Notes: generated by a model from the sequence alone, not told the origin. DNA of 64,000 bases from Paenibacillus faecalis (GCF_900289175.1 NZ_LT985747.1:904103-968102), one strand, 5' to 3'. Counted from the first letter of the stretch, positions 43,707-52,912 are shown. Program-made: numbers and translations.

Positions 43707-44912
43707 TCAAGTTAATTTCTCTACAAATTTACCGATCCGTTCCAAGGCTTCATTAAGCTGCGAAATCGATGTGGCATAAGAGCAGCGGATAAAACCTTCA
43801 CCGCCAAGCCCGAACACAGAGCCAGGAACAGCAGCCACCTTGGCTTCTTTCAGCAATCGGTGAGCAAATTCATCTGACGACAAACCGGTCCGTTTAATGC
43901 TTGGAAATGCATAAAACGCCCCTTGCGGCTCGTGACAGTCCAGACCGATATCACATAAACCTTTCACAATCAGCCTTCGGCGCTGGTTGTAGGACTCGAT
44001 CATACGATCCTTTTCTTCCATACCGTATGTAAGGGCTTCAAGCGCCGCCACCTGCCCCATAGCGGGTGCACACATCACCGTGTACTGATGAATTTTTAGC
44101 ATAGCACTTGTTAATTCCGGGTGAGCACATACATAGCCCATTCTCCAGCCAGTCATCGCAAATGCTTTCGAAAAGCCGCTAACCAGGATGGTACGATCCT
44201 TCATACCTGGAATTGACGCGAAGCTGACATGCTTGCCTTCATACGTCAACTCGGCATAAATTTCATCTGAAATGACGATCAGATCATGCTTTTCAACAAC
44301 CTTGGCAATCGGAAGCCAGTCTTCATAGGTCATTGTAGTACCTGTCGGGTTGCTAGGATAACACAAAATCAATACTTTGGATTTCGGCGTAATTTTCGCT
44401 TCAAGCGCCTCCGCCGTCAGCTTAAAATCATTTTCCGCTGTCGTTTCAATGCCAACCGCAATGCCTCCGCCAATCGACGTAATCGGCGAGTACGATATAT
44501 AACACGGTTCAGGAATAAGAATTTCATCGCCTGGAACAATCAGCGCCCGCAATGCCAAATCAATGGCTTCGCTTCCACCGACCGTAACGATAATTTCATC
44601 CTTTGGATCATAAGCGGTATGAAAGCTCTCATAAAGATATTTCGCAATCGCTTCTCTCAGCTCAGGCATGCCAGCGTTTGATGTGTATCCGGTAAAACCC
44701 CGTTCCAGCGAATACACACATGCTTCTCGAACATGCCATGGCGTTACAAAATCAGGCTCTCCAACACCAAGGGTAATAATATCCTTGTTTTCGCTTACCA
44801 AATCAAAAAACTTGCGGATGCCAGATGGCTGAATATCACGAACCAACGGTGCTAAATAGGAGCTCATCGACTTTCCGCTATTTTTTGGAAGTTGCTCTTC
44901 ATTTACAATCAT
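43707..44912 (-). CDS. alaT: Alanine transaminase (class I/II aminotransferase)
   Basis: This 401-residue PLP aminotransferase (fold type I) probably interconverts alanine and pyruvate with glutamate as partner. Motifs: ITLGVGEPDFVTPWHV, GYTSNAGMPELREAIA, VTVGGSEAIDLALRAL, CYPSNPTGTTM, the PLP lysine in SGFSKAFAMTGWRMGY and FIRCSYATS. It matches the YugH/AlaT-PatA group. The upstream neighbour is an Lrp/AsnC regulator 13 nt away, which is the alaR-alaT arrangement of B. subtilis. ATG 44912 follows AAGGAAGA; a GTG lies six bases upstream. An aspartate aminotransferase role cannot be excluded. Confidence 0.88.
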   Translation of the reverse strand: MIVNEEQLPKNSGKSMSSYLAPLVRDIQPSGIRKFFDLVSENKDIITLGVGEPDFVTPWHVREACVYSLERGFTGYTSNAGMPELREAIAKYLYESFHTAYDPKDEIIVTVGGSEAIDLALRALIVPGDEILIPEPCYISYSPITSIGGGIAVGIETTAENDFKLTAEALEAKITPKSKVLILCYPSNPTGTTMTYEDWLPIAKVVEKHDLIVISDEIYAELTYEGKHVSFASIPGMKDRTILVSGFSKAFAMTGWRMGYVCAHPELTSAMLKIHQYTVMCAPAMGQVAALEALTYGMEEKDRMIESYNQRRRLIVKGLCDIGLDCHEPQGAFYAFPSIKRTGLSSDEFAHRLLKEAKVAAVPGSVFGLGGEGFIRCSYATSISQLNEALERIGKFVEKLT

Positions 44913-44925
44913 ACACACTCTTCCT

Positions 44926-45426
44926 TTACGGCGAGATCAGGAGACGATTGTCTTCTTGACGTTCTTCATAGATAATCCCGTCTTGCTTATATTTTTTCAA
45001 AATAAAGTTGGTTTTGGTCGACAATACCGAATCAATAGGAGATAATTTCTCAGATACAAAGTTGGAGACCTCTCTCAAATTGCGGCCTTCCACCTCAACA
45101 AGCAGATCATACGCTCCTGACATCAGGTATACAGATATGACTTGAGGGAATAAATAAATGCGCTCGGCAATCCCCTCAAAACCTCTTCCGCGTTCTGGTG
45201 TAATCTGCACTTCAATAAGTGCCGTAACCTTGTCTTCCTCTACCTTCTCCCAGTTCACCACAGTCGCATATTTTACGATCACATTGTCTTGTTCCAGTTC
45301 CGCAATTGCAGTCTTTACTTCTTCTTCCTCTACGCCGAGCAAAGTAGCCAGAAGGGCCGGAGATCTTCTCGCGTCCTCCTTCAACAGGTCAAGCACTTTC
45401 AATTTCAATTCGCTAAGCTCTTCCAT
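44926..45426 (-). CDS. alaR: Lrp/AsnC-family regulator AlaR
   Basis: This 166-residue regulator probably activates alaT in response to alanine. The N-terminal winged helix-turn-helix is LKVLDLLKEDARRSPALLATLLG, then VKTAIAELEQDNVIV. The C-terminal RAM/AsnC effector domain includes VTALIEVQITPERGRGFEGIA, YLMSGAYDLLVEVEG and FVSEKLSPIDSV. It is directly upstream of alaT with 13 nt between. It is the first gene of the operon; its own promoter lies in 45430-45520 but no clear boxes were recognised. Confidence 0.88.
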   Translation of the reverse strand: MEELSELKLKVLDLLKEDARRSPALLATLLGVEEEEVKTAIAELEQDNVIVKYATVVNWEKVEEDKVTALIEVQITPERGRGFEGIAERIYLFPQVISVYLMSGAYDLLVEVEGRNLREVSNFVSEKLSPIDSVLSTKTNFILKKYKQDGIIYEERQEDNRLLISP

Positions 45427-45522
45427 ATAAAGTCCTCCAGCGCTTTTTTAGAGAAATTCGGCCAAAGCCGGATTCCAGTTACGAGATAATACTAATATTA
45501 CAATAACTTAGGCATGATGTGC

Positions 45523-45565
45523 AAAAAAAACCGACTATCGCCATGACTAAACATTCGACAGTCGG
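45523..45565 (-). terminator. Terminator of the coat-protein genes
   Basis: CCGACTATCG pairs with CGACAGTCGG (one mismatch); on the minus strand a run of eight T (45523-45530) follows. It lies 40 nt past the stop codon of the CotF-like gene. Confidence 0.8.
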
Positions 45566-45605
45566 ATTTTTGTATGCTTTGAAATACGTGGAAAAAGTTA
45601 CATAT

Positions 45606-45989
45606 TTAATGTGTAGGATGAACGTTGGACGGATGTGCGGACACATTCGGTGTATGTGAAGTAACAGCCAGACCGGACGTTTTTTGACCTGTAAACTGAC
45701 GGGTTTGCTGAATCGTGTTTTGCATCTGCTGCAGCTGACTGTCTATATCGCTCTTCAAGGCGTGAGGAACAGAGGCGGCATATTGCTTCTGCTGCTCGAT
45801 CAATTGATACATTTCCCCTTGCATTGTAAGCATTTCAGAAGTCAAATTGCTGAACATACTGCGAACAGTAGGACATGCAGCTTCAGTGGTTGCAGTTGTA
45901 TACTCACTGACAGTACGTTTCAACTCATTCAAGATCGTATGAAGTGTATCTTCTTCCGGCAGAAAAGAATTCTCATTCTGGGATGGCAT
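45606..45989 (-). CDS. CotF-like spore coat protein
   Basis: The 127-residue protein contains the CotF-family ferritin-like helical pair: DTLHTILNELKRTVSEYTTA, TTEAACPTVRSMFSNL and EMLTMQGEMYQLIEQQKQY. A Gln-rich helix and a His/Pro/Ser/Thr-rich tail follow. Proteins of this family are structural parts of the spore coat. A second related small coat-type gene lies just upstream, separated by 33 nt, so both are probably expressed together in the mother cell. AAGGAGG precedes the ATG. Confidence 0.78.
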   Translation of the reverse strand: MPSQNENSFLPEEDTLHTILNELKRTVSEYTTATTEAACPTVRSMFSNLTSEMLTMQGEMYQLIEQQKQYAASVPHALKSDIDSQLQQMQNTIQQTRQFTGQKTSGLAVTSHTPNVSAHPSNVHPTH

Positions 45990-46022
45990 ATGAACTTCCT
46001 CCTTCGTAGTTGGGTCGAAATT

Positions 46023-46259
46023 TTACTGTGGCTGAGAAGGTGCAATATTTTGATGACTTTGCAGCGTTTGAATCAGTGTATCCATATGCTTTTCATGCTT
46101 GTTCATGAAGCCCATCATCGCCTGCTGAACGGCTGGGTTCTGAGCAGATGCTGCCGCTGCAGCACAGTACTTTGCGAGTAAACTTTCATTCGAAATACAA
46201 TCGACAATATAATCGAGCTCTTTCGATGTCAGTGGCTTTAACTGGTTATTGGATGTCAT
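46023..46259 (-). CDS. Small spore coat-associated protein
   Basis: The roughly 78-residue protein has the helix KELDYIVDCISNESLLAKY, an Ala-rich helix and HEKHMDTLIQTLQ. It resembles the small partners of CotF-like proteins (the YhcQ/YraG type). The frame is open to 46280, but ATG 46259 is the likely start, because AAGGAGG is 9-10 nt before it. It is the first gene of the two-gene coat operon. The role is inferred from family and context. Confidence 0.7.
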   Translation of the reverse strand: MTSNNQLKPLTSKELDYIVDCISNESLLAKYCAAAAASAQNPAVQQAMMGFMNKHEKHMDTLIQTLQSHQNIAPSQPQ

Positions 46260-46410
46260 AAAATATGATCCTCCTTCCATTTTAATGACTCATATGTAGT
46301 ATGTCTTGTTTGTTTTTTTCTATGTCATGCGTGTAAATATCCAAAGTAAGTTCATACTGAAAACAGTGTACGAATTCAGTATAAAGTCTACATACAAAGG
46401 AGGTGTTTTC

Positions 46411-47607
46411 GTGAAATTAATCGGCGGCTATACGCCATGGAGCGGTCTGGATATTCAAAGCTTTTCCCGGTTGGAGAGCGAACTATCATGTGATGTGCTC
46501 GTCATCGGAGGGGGGATAAGTGGTGCGCTCGTCTCGTATGTTCTATCTCATCATGGATCGGAAACGATTCTGCTTGAAAAAGGACATATCGGCAAAGGCA
46601 GTACATCCGCCAACACCGGCACCATTCATTTTATGAACGATATGGCCTTGACCGAACTTATTCAAAAATTCGGAGAACATAAAGGAACCGGCTTTTACAG
46701 AATGTGCGGTGAAGCGGTTGAGCGCTTGTCCCAAGTGGCTGCCAATCTGTCTGTTGATATAGAGTTCAGACGCCGCAGCAGCCTTTACTATGCCAGCACA
46801 GAGGCGGATGCAGGAAAAATACGTAACGAGTATGACAAACTTATTCGCCATGGTTTCCAGGTGGAGTATTGGAATAGGAACACGATCAAGTCACATTTTC
46901 CCTTTTCCAAATCAGCTGCTATATATACACGACGTGACGCTGAATTAAACCCATATAAAATGGTGCAAGGATTGATGATGGACGCTACTCGCCAAGGGCT
47001 GCGCGCATTTGAGAACAGCCGTGTTCAAAACGTCGAGTACAAAGTTAACGGTGTTACCGCAAAAACAAAATACGGTACGATCCATGCCAAAACCGTAATC
47101 TGGACAGTGGGGTATGAAGCCCAGGACTGGAAGCCAGATCCCATCGTTTCACTGGATTGTACCTATGCAGTTATGACCGATCCGATAGTGGATTTATCAT
47201 CATGGCATGAACGTGCTTTAATTTGGGAAACCAACCGTCCTTATGTTTATATGCGAACAACCAAAGATAACAGGATCATAGCCGGTGGAATGGATGAGCC
47301 TCTTCATGAATCCGGATATCCCGAAACGAACCTTTCGGTTCGAAGCGAACAGCTTCTGGAAAAAATACAGACACTCTTTCCCGATCTCGGAACGATTTCT
47401 GCAGCTTATTGCTGGTCCGGTGTATTCGCCTCTACAGAAGATGGACTCCCCCTTATTGGGCGGCATCCCCATTATCCTCACAGCTATTTCATTGAAGGAT
47501 ACGGCGGAAACGGAACAATATATAGCATGTTAGCTGCAGATTTGCTTACAAAAGCTGCTGCTGGAGAAGAGCCTGCTGAACTCAGCTGGTTTTCTCTTAC
47601 CCGTTAA
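46411..47607 (+). CDS. FAD-dependent oxidoreductase (DAO family)
   Basis: The roughly 398-residue flavoprotein has an N-terminal FAD dinucleotide-binding site CDVLVIGGGISGALVSYVLS and ending ETILLEK. The DAO substrate domain follows, with TSANTGTIHFMND and the C-terminal FAD contact GLPLIGRHPHYPHSYFIEGYGGNGT. It belongs with the glycine oxidase, sarcosine oxidase and D-amino-acid dehydrogenase family; its substrate is unknown. The open frame starts at 46306, but GTG 46411 follows AAAGGAGGT and is clearly the start. It is divergent from the coat genes and convergent with the MFS gene. Confidence 0.85.
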   Translation: MKLIGGYTPWSGLDIQSFSRLESELSCDVLVIGGGISGALVSYVLSHHGSETILLEKGHIGKGSTSANTGTIHFMNDMALTELIQKFGEHKGTGFYRMCGEAVERLSQVAANLSVDIEFRRRSSLYYASTEADAGKIRNEYDKLIRHGFQVEYWNRNTIKSHFPFSKSAAIYTRRDAELNPYKMVQGLMMDATRQGLRAFENSRVQNVEYKVNGVTAKTKYGTIHAKTVIWTVGYEAQDWKPDPIVSLDCTYAVMTDPIVDLSSWHERALIWETNRPYVYMRTTKDNRIIAGGMDEPLHESGYPETNLSVRSEQLLEKIQTLFPDLGTISAAYCWSGVFASTEDGLPLIGRHPHYPHSYFIEGYGGNGTIYSMLAADLLTKAAAGEEPAELSWFSLTR

Positions 47608-47664
47608 ACAGCAATCTGCCCTCTAGACCAGAAAAAACGTCTCTTTGGCAAACGATATAAAGCA

Positions 47665-47697
47665 ATAAAGCCTTCATCTGCAAGATGATGGCTTTAT
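47665..47697. terminator. Bidirectional terminator between FAD oxidoreductase and MFS genes
   Basis: ATAAAGCCTTCATCT pairs with AGATGATGGCTTTAT (one mismatch) across a 3-nt loop, in the convergent gap. The T-runs are short. Confidence 0.6.
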
Positions 47698-47698
47698 G

Positions 47699-48904
47699 TC
47701 AGGCGGCAGTCTGTTTGCTTTTCATCAGTTTTCGCATGAATACCCAAGCTCCTATAGGTGACATCCCGAGTACCAACAACAACAGCGTAACGGTCAAAGG
47801 GTCCTGCCGGAAGGATAACACAGCGATAAAAATAAGGAGACCTGCTATTCTTCCAAGCATCAAACAAATTTCTCTTACAACCACAAGCTCAACTCGCTTC
47901 TCAGCATTTTTTCGGCTGGTCCCCATCAGATCAAAACTAACCGCGATAGCAGGTAACATATACAGCGGAATAAATAATGACGTGCCTACTCCAAATATGA
48001 GTAAGGTCGTATAGTTCACCCGCCACAAAAGCGGTAAGATGACAAGCAGCATAATAACGGCCCCTGCCAACATGCCGTAACTTCGAAAATCAGGCTTGAA
48101 CCATTTTCCTGCAGCCCAGTAACTGACCAGCGATACTGCAGATGTAATCAGCATAAACTGACCAAGACGTGCTTCCTGGCTTGTAGCCGAATATACAAGA
48201 AGATAGATAAGAAAAGAAAATACCCCCTCTCGCACTCCCTGCATAACAAGTCCGCCCATCGCCAAGCGCCAAATGCCGTCCGTTTCCTTCAATCGATTGA
48301 TTCCTTCAGTCCAGTTGTATTTACCGCTGACCTTTCTCTTTTTCAAAAAGAAACTGAGCAGTACAGTTAACCCGAAAATCACCATGGACATCGTGAAGAT
48401 TAACCGGTAGCCTCTCTCCCCGCTTAACAGTGTAATGAGCCAGCCAGAGATCCACGGCCCTAGTATCCCGGTCATTGACCCCAGCAAACCGACCCAGCCG
48501 TTAAACCAGTCCCGATTGTCCGCTTCTGTAACCTCGAAATAAACAACGTTAAAAGCAAGCCAGAACAACCCAAGCGAAGTTCCCAAAAGCAGGCCTAGCG
48601 GCCAAATATAATGAATAGCATTCTGCCCTGTAGCCAAAATGAACAAATAAAACAAACCAGCCACGGCGATCCCAAGCCTTAACGTATTCATTTTATTGCC
48701 TTCCTTCACCCATTTGCCGGCAATCCAAAATGTCAAACCCAGCGCTATCTGCTGAGCTACCGTAAACCAGGCGATCATCATGTAGTCCTGTCTGCTTTTC
48801 CATAAATATACGTTCAGAAAAGCTCCTGATAACGCACCGGCCAGTACAAACATACCGTTTACCGCCAACAAGAGAACCGCCTGACGGTCCTTAGGCGCCT
48901 TCAT
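47699..48904 (-). CDS. Major facilitator superfamily transporter
   Basis: The 401-residue membrane protein has about 12 hydrophobic helices (for example AVLLLAVNGMFVLAGALSG and LTLLLLVLGMSPIGAWVFM). The loop 2-3-type motif is weak (WIAGKWVKEGNKMNTLRLGI). It resembles uncharacterised Bacillales MFS efflux proteins of the YttB/YqgE type. The substrate is unknown. GGGGCGG precedes the ATG. It appears to be a single gene. Confidence 0.82.
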   Translation of the reverse strand: MKAPKDRQAVLLLAVNGMFVLAGALSGAFLNVYLWKSRQDYMMIAWFTVAQQIALGLTFWIAGKWVKEGNKMNTLRLGIAVAGLFYLFILATGQNAIHYIWPLGLLLGTSLGLFWLAFNVVYFEVTEADNRDWFNGWVGLLGSMTGILGPWISGWLITLLSGERGYRLIFTMSMVIFGLTVLLSFFLKKRKVSGKYNWTEGINRLKETDGIWRLAMGGLVMQGVREGVFSFLIYLLVYSATSQEARLGQFMLITSAVSLVSYWAAGKWFKPDFRSYGMLAGAVIMLLVILPLLWRVNYTTLLIFGVGTSLFIPLYMLPAIAVSFDLMGTSRKNAEKRVELVVVREICLMLGRIAGLLIFIAVLSFRQDPLTVTLLLLVLGMSPIGAWVFMRKLMKSKQTAA

Positions 48905-49030
48905 AAATCCGCCCCCTCAGCAGTCGACTTGTTCCTCTTAAGTTAAGTTGCCCAACCTCAAAGTGGTTCATAACCCAAAAACCGAAATTGGCAACTTGTT
49001 CTTACCGAATGAAATGCCATAAAACAAAAA

Positions 49031-49060
49031 AGCCGCCCAAGATATCTCGGGCAGCCGCTT
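49031..49060. terminator. Terminator of the zinc-ribbon gene
   Basis: GCCGCCCAAGAT pairs with ATCTCGGGCAGC (mismatches) within A- and T-rich flanks (AAAAAA before, CTTTTTT after). It can work on either strand. It lies 15 nt beyond the stop codon on the minus strand. Confidence 0.65.
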
Positions 49061-49074
49061 TTTTAGAGACTAGA

Positions 49075-49638
49075 CTATTTGTTTTGGGTCAATACTTCGA
49101 TCAAGCGCAAACGATCATCTTCAGCCAAGCTATGCTGTACTTGAAAGCATCCTGGGCAAATATATACATTCAAGTTAAACGGAGGCTTTAAGATCGGCCC
49201 TTTCAAGAACGGAATGAACGCAGGGGCATAACTATCCCCGTTTACACGCTGTGTTCCCGCCAGCATCATATATTCCCGGCAGTGGAAACATTCGGGCGTC
49301 TCGTCCTGATGATCGAGCACCTGCTCTACAGACTCCTCATAAGCCATAAGATCATGGGCCTCTCCGTACTTGTCCAAAGCACGTATAGCAGGGGCCGAGC
49401 GATCTTCAGTTCCCCAAAACGGTTGATTTAATAGGTCACTGCTTTCAAAATCACCGTAAGACTCATCCAACTCCTCCTGTTGTCCATTCTCCTTTTCATC
49501 GTCATCAGCATCAAGGGAGATGCTAAGTGTACGATATCCCTTCAACTCATTTTCACAATGAGGACAATTCTCTTCCGGTCCAATCTCCTCATCCCATACA
49601 ATCTCAGTGTGGCACCATGGACATACAGTTGGCTCCAT
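49075..49638 (-). CDS. Zinc-ribbon protein of unknown function
   Basis: The roughly 187-residue soluble acidic protein has two pairs of CxxC motifs. The first two are close together at the N-terminus (VCPWCHTEIVW and NCPHCENEL). The others are 38-40 residues apart near the C-terminus (ECFHCREYMML and ICPGCFQVQH). An acidic low-complexity segment (residues about 50-80) separates them. It probably binds one or two zinc ions structurally. I do not recognise a functional family. ATG 49638 is favoured because AAAGGGATGA lies 8 nt before it; ATG codons at 49650 and 49659 are also in frame. Confidence 0.7.
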   Translation of the reverse strand: MEPTVCPWCHTEIVWDEEIGPEENCPHCENELKGYRTLSISLDADDDEKENGQQEELDESYGDFESSDLLNQPFWGTEDRSAPAIRALDKYGEAHDLMAYEESVEQVLDHQDETPECFHCREYMMLAGTQRVNGDSYAPAFIPFLKGPILKPPFNLNVYICPGCFQVQHSLAEDDRLRLIEVLTQNK

Positions 49639-49689
49639 AAACTCATTCATCCCTTTCATTATACAAACGATCCAAAATGATCCCTTACA

Positions 49690-49776
49690 TTAATTCCATA
49701 TCAAATATACAACACCTGACAGAAAAAAGATCAAAGCCGCTGCGAATAACACTCGCGGTAAATATTTCATGATCAT
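49690..49776 (-). CDS. 28-residue single-span membrane peptide
   Basis: An ATG at 49776 (and a second at 49770) is preceded by GGAGG four bases upstream. The frame encodes MIMKYLPRVLF, then a hydrophobic helix (AAALIFFLSGVVYLIW) and stops at TAA 49690-49692 after Asn. It lies downstream of mutS2 on the same strand. The good ribosome site and membrane-helix composition support a real small protein, but there is no homology evidence. Confidence 0.55.
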   Translation of the reverse strand: MIMKYLPRVLFAAALIFFLSGVVYLIWN

Positions 49777-49951
49777 GTTCCTCCATATCAAGTTATCGTC
49801 GGTTACATAATGCTTGCGCCCGTTACATAAGACAGAGACACGGTTATAACCAAAACAATCAATCCAGCCGCCCGATGATCCTTGCTGATCTCTTTATTTT
49901 ACCGCACGTAGCCATCGCTGCCGCAGCATTTCCTCCTCGATATCTGTACGA
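49777..49951. other. Gap between the small peptide gene and mutS2
   Basis: No gene is supported. On the minus strand one frame could encode a hydrophobic peptide ending VLVITVSLSYVTGASIM at 49807, but it has no ATG or GTG start behind a ribosome site; an upstream stop closes the frame. No clear mutS2 terminator was found. Confidence 0.3.
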
Positions 49952-52327
49952 CTATTTCAGCTCTACAATCGTAACTCCCGCTCCGCCTTCTCCATAATTT
50001 CCAAGACGATAGGATTTAACATGTCTATGCTTTCGCAAATAGTCCTGGATGCCGGTACGTAAAACGCCTGTTCCCTTGCCGTGAATAATCGATACTTGAC
50101 CCAGGTTACCAAGGAAAGCCTCGTCCATAAATCGGTCGACTTCAATTAACGCTTCCTCTAAGTTGGCCCCGCGCAAATCGAGCTCATTGCGGATATTCTC
50201 ATCCCGGGTACGTTTTAATGTCGTAACGTGACGCTGGGCTTGGGTTTTTTTGGAGGAAGCTGAGCCAGACACCAGTTCCAAATCATCCATCGACACCTTC
50301 ATCTTCAAAATGCCCAGCTGAACGAGAGCCTCTTTAGATCCGGCCAGTTCTACAACATGTCCTTTCTGATTCAGACTATATACCATGACCTCATCACCAG
50401 GTTCAATCGAACGTCTGTCTTCTTGCTTAGCGCTGCGCCGTGCAGCCGTTTTCCTCTTCTGCTCCGGCTCTGCCTCATCCAAACGTTTACGCGCTGCAAT
50501 AAGCTTATGCTCTTTAACCGAAGCTCCCTCTTCTTGAGCGAGTTTGCGCAAGTCCGCGATGATTTCTTCGGCTTCTCTTCGGGCTTTGTCCACGATTTGC
50601 TTCGCATCGAGACGAGCTTTTTCAACATATTTATCCCGCTGCTCCTCAAGCTTAGCCAGCTCACGTTCATGCCGGCTTCGCAGCTCATCCAGTTCCCTCC
50701 GAAGATTCTCTGCTTTGCTTCGCTCAACTTCAGCTGCATGACGGTTTTCTTCCAAAGATGCAATCATATGCTCCACACGTTGATCTTCTTCTGTTACTTC
50801 TCCACGTGCAAAATCCAGAATCTTGCCTGGAAGTCCAAGTCTTTCTGCGATCGCAAAAGCGTTGCTTCGACCCGGAACACCAACTAATAAACGATAGGTT
50901 GGACTCAATGTATTAATGTCAAACTCCATGCTGGCATTGATGACTCCTTTTCGCTCATAAGCGTAGGCCTTCAATTCAGAATAGTGCGTTGTCGCAATCA
51001 TGCGGCATTCCATTCTATGGATATGCTCCAGTATCGCTATCGCCAGCGCCGAACCTTCTGCCGGATCGGTCCCTGCGCCGACCTCATCCAGCAGAACCAG
51101 GCTTTTCGGAGTCATATGATTCAAGATACGGATAATATTGGTCATATGACTGGAAAAGGTACTCAGGCTTTGCTCAATACTTTGCTCGTCACCGATGTCT
51201 GCATAAATCGCATCGAATACACACATCTGGCTTCCATCTTCAGCCGGGATAAACAATCCGGACATCGCCATTAGATTAAGCAATCCAATCGTTTTCAGCG
51301 TTACCGTTTTACCGCCTGTGTTCGGACCGGTAACGATGATGGAGGTATAAGAGTTGCCCAATTCCACATCAGTCGGAACAACTTTATCCGTTGGAATGAG
51401 TGGATGTCGGGCTTTTTTAAGTTTTAAATACCCACGATCATTCATTCGTGGTAAAGAAGCTTTCATACTATGCGCCAGCCTTGCTTTAGCAAAAATAAAA
51501 TCAAGCTGGCCGGTAATATCGATGTCGTCACGGATCAGATCGCACTGCTCAGCGACCAAAGCGGTTAACTTCTGCAAGATCACTTCAATCTCGCGCTCTT
51601 CTTTCATCCTTGTCTCCCGCAGCTTGTTATTCATCGATACGATCGACTCCGGCTCAATAAATAATGTTGCTCCTGAACCGGACTGATCGTGCACAATTCC
51701 TCCGAAATAAGAGCGGTATTCAGCTTTTACCGGAATAACAAAGCGATCACCCCGAATGGTGATCAGCTGATCCTGAAGCATTTTGGACACCGACTGTGAC
51801 CGGATCATACCGTCGAGTTTCTCACGAATTCGTGCCTCTCCATTTCTCAGATCACGCCGAATTTGAGCAAGCTCTGGACTCGCTGAGTCCATCACTTCAG
51901 CACTCTCATCTATACATGCCTTTATAGCATCCTCTAACGGTTTTTGTTCTGAAATCAGCTCACTAAGGTTGAACAAAATATCAACAGACTCATCTTCATG
52001 AATATGAGTAATGAATCGCTTCAATCTCCGTGATCCGTTAATCGTGTTAGCTATAGCTAACAATTCGTGCGGATTCAGCGTACCGCCGATTCTGGCCCGC
52101 TTTAATGAATCTGTATTATCGGTAATGCCTCCAAACGAAGGGCTTCCCTTCAAGCGGTCAATCGTACAAGCCTGATCGGTCGCTGCCAGCAAATGCTTCA
52201 CATTCTCCAGTTGGACTGACGGCTTTAACTGTTCCGCTCTCGCTTTCCCCATCGAAGTCTGGGTGTATTGTGACAATGTATTTAATACTTTCTGATATTC
52301 CAATGTATGCAAAATCTTGTCATCCAA
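49952..52327 (-). CDS. mutS2: Endonuclease/ribosome-collision factor MutS2
   Basis: The roughly 791-residue ATPase is MutS-related; in Bacillus MutS2 rescues collided ribosomes and affects recombination. Order: helical core, coiled clamp arms, ATPase with Walker A TGPNTGGKTVTLKTIGLL and Walker B LVLLDEVGAGTDP. A long charged coiled coil follows (about 515-640), then a KOW-like segment (PGDEVMVYSLNQKGHVVEL). The C-terminal Smr domain has LDLRGANLEEAL and HGKGTGVLR. MutS mismatch domain I is absent, as in the family. The open frame reaches 52348. TTG 52327 gives the usual (M)DDKILHTLEY start 11 nt after AGAGGAG; GTG 52336 is the alternative. Confidence 0.93.
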   Translation of the reverse strand: MDDKILHTLEYQKVLNTLSQYTQTSMGKARAEQLKPSVQLENVKHLLAATDQACTIDRLKGSPSFGGITDNTDSLKRARIGGTLNPHELLAIANTINGSRRLKRFITHIHEDESVDILFNLSELISEQKPLEDAIKACIDESAEVMDSASPELAQIRRDLRNGEARIREKLDGMIRSQSVSKMLQDQLITIRGDRFVIPVKAEYRSYFGGIVHDQSGSGATLFIEPESIVSMNNKLRETRMKEEREIEVILQKLTALVAEQCDLIRDDIDITGQLDFIFAKARLAHSMKASLPRMNDRGYLKLKKARHPLIPTDKVVPTDVELGNSYTSIIVTGPNTGGKTVTLKTIGLLNLMAMSGLFIPAEDGSQMCVFDAIYADIGDEQSIEQSLSTFSSHMTNIIRILNHMTPKSLVLLDEVGAGTDPAEGSALAIAILEHIHRMECRMIATTHYSELKAYAYERKGVINASMEFDINTLSPTYRLLVGVPGRSNAFAIAERLGLPGKILDFARGEVTEEDQRVEHMIASLEENRHAAEVERSKAENLRRELDELRSRHERELAKLEEQRDKYVEKARLDAKQIVDKARREAEEIIADLRKLAQEEGASVKEHKLIAARKRLDEAEPEQKRKTAARRSAKQEDRRSIEPGDEVMVYSLNQKGHVVELAGSKEALVQLGILKMKVSMDDLELVSGSASSKKTQAQRHVTTLKRTRDENIRNELDLRGANLEEALIEVDRFMDEAFLGNLGQVSIIHGKGTGVLRTGIQDYLRKHRHVKSYRLGNYGEGGAGVTIVELK

Positions 52328-52489
52328 GAAGTTCACAACTCCTCTCAATCGTTGCTTTTATTATAGCTGAGACATTACATTTTCGCTATTTATAAGGAGT
52401 ATTTCAATAAAACCTTCCACACATAACTTACAATACATCTGAACAAAATAATTTTGCGCATGAATGCAGCAAATAAGGAGGTACGATCT

Positions 52490-52849
52490 ATGCAGTTTCT
52501 CGGGCACGTTGTTCGATTTATCGTTTCCGCGCTCGTCCTCATGCTTGTCGGGTGGATTGTCCCCCAATTCAGCGTTGGCGGATTTGGTAGCGCCCTGCTG
52601 CTGGCTCTGATTATTGCTGGTTTGGGTTGGATTATTGAAAGTGTGTTCGGGACACGAGTTACCCCATTCGGACGTGGAATCGTCGGTTTTCTTGTCAGTG
52701 CGCTGGTCATTTATATTGCCCAGTTCATTATTCCCGATGTTCGGGTATCGATCCTGGGAGCTCTTCTTGCCGCACTCGTTATTGGAATCATCGACCTGTT
52801 TATTCCAATCGCATGGCCTTTCGATGAGACCAAAAGCGAACAAACATAA
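52490..52849 (+). CDS. YvlD-like small membrane protein
   Basis: The roughly 119-residue protein has four membrane helices (VVRFIVSALVLMLVGWIVP, LLLALIIAGLGWIIES, IVGFLVSALVIYIAQFIIP and GALLAALVIGIIDLFIP). This is the phage-holin-like/YvlD pattern of two repeated halves, each ending in a P-x-F/V segment. In Bacillus YvlD belongs to an envelope-stress-linked operon; here the gene is alone. ATG 52490 follows AAGGAGGT; the frame opens at 52454. Function unknown. Confidence 0.78.
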   Translation: MQFLGHVVRFIVSALVLMLVGWIVPQFSVGGFGSALLLALIIAGLGWIIESVFGTRVTPFGRGIVGFLVSALVIYIAQFIIPDVRVSILGALLAALVIGIIDLFIPIAWPFDETKSEQT

Positions 52850-52912
52850 TCCTTCGCTTCATAACAAGAAACGCTTTCGCCGTCCTATTTTAGCGCTGCG
52901 TCGTCTCTTAAA

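Noticed and set aside
49800..49900. Minus-strand hydrophobic frame ending VLVITVSLSYVTGASIM
   Set aside because: It has no ATG/GTG start behind a ribosome site, and an upstream stop closes the frame.
50357..50887. 176-codon plus-strand frame opposite mutS2
   Set aside because: Lies over the mutS2 coiled-coil region, whose repetitive codons create long antisense frames.
52361..52843. 160-codon minus-strand frame opposite the YvlD-like gene
   Set aside because: Asn/Thr/Asp-rich shadow frame; the plus strand has a strong ribosome site and clear membrane helices.
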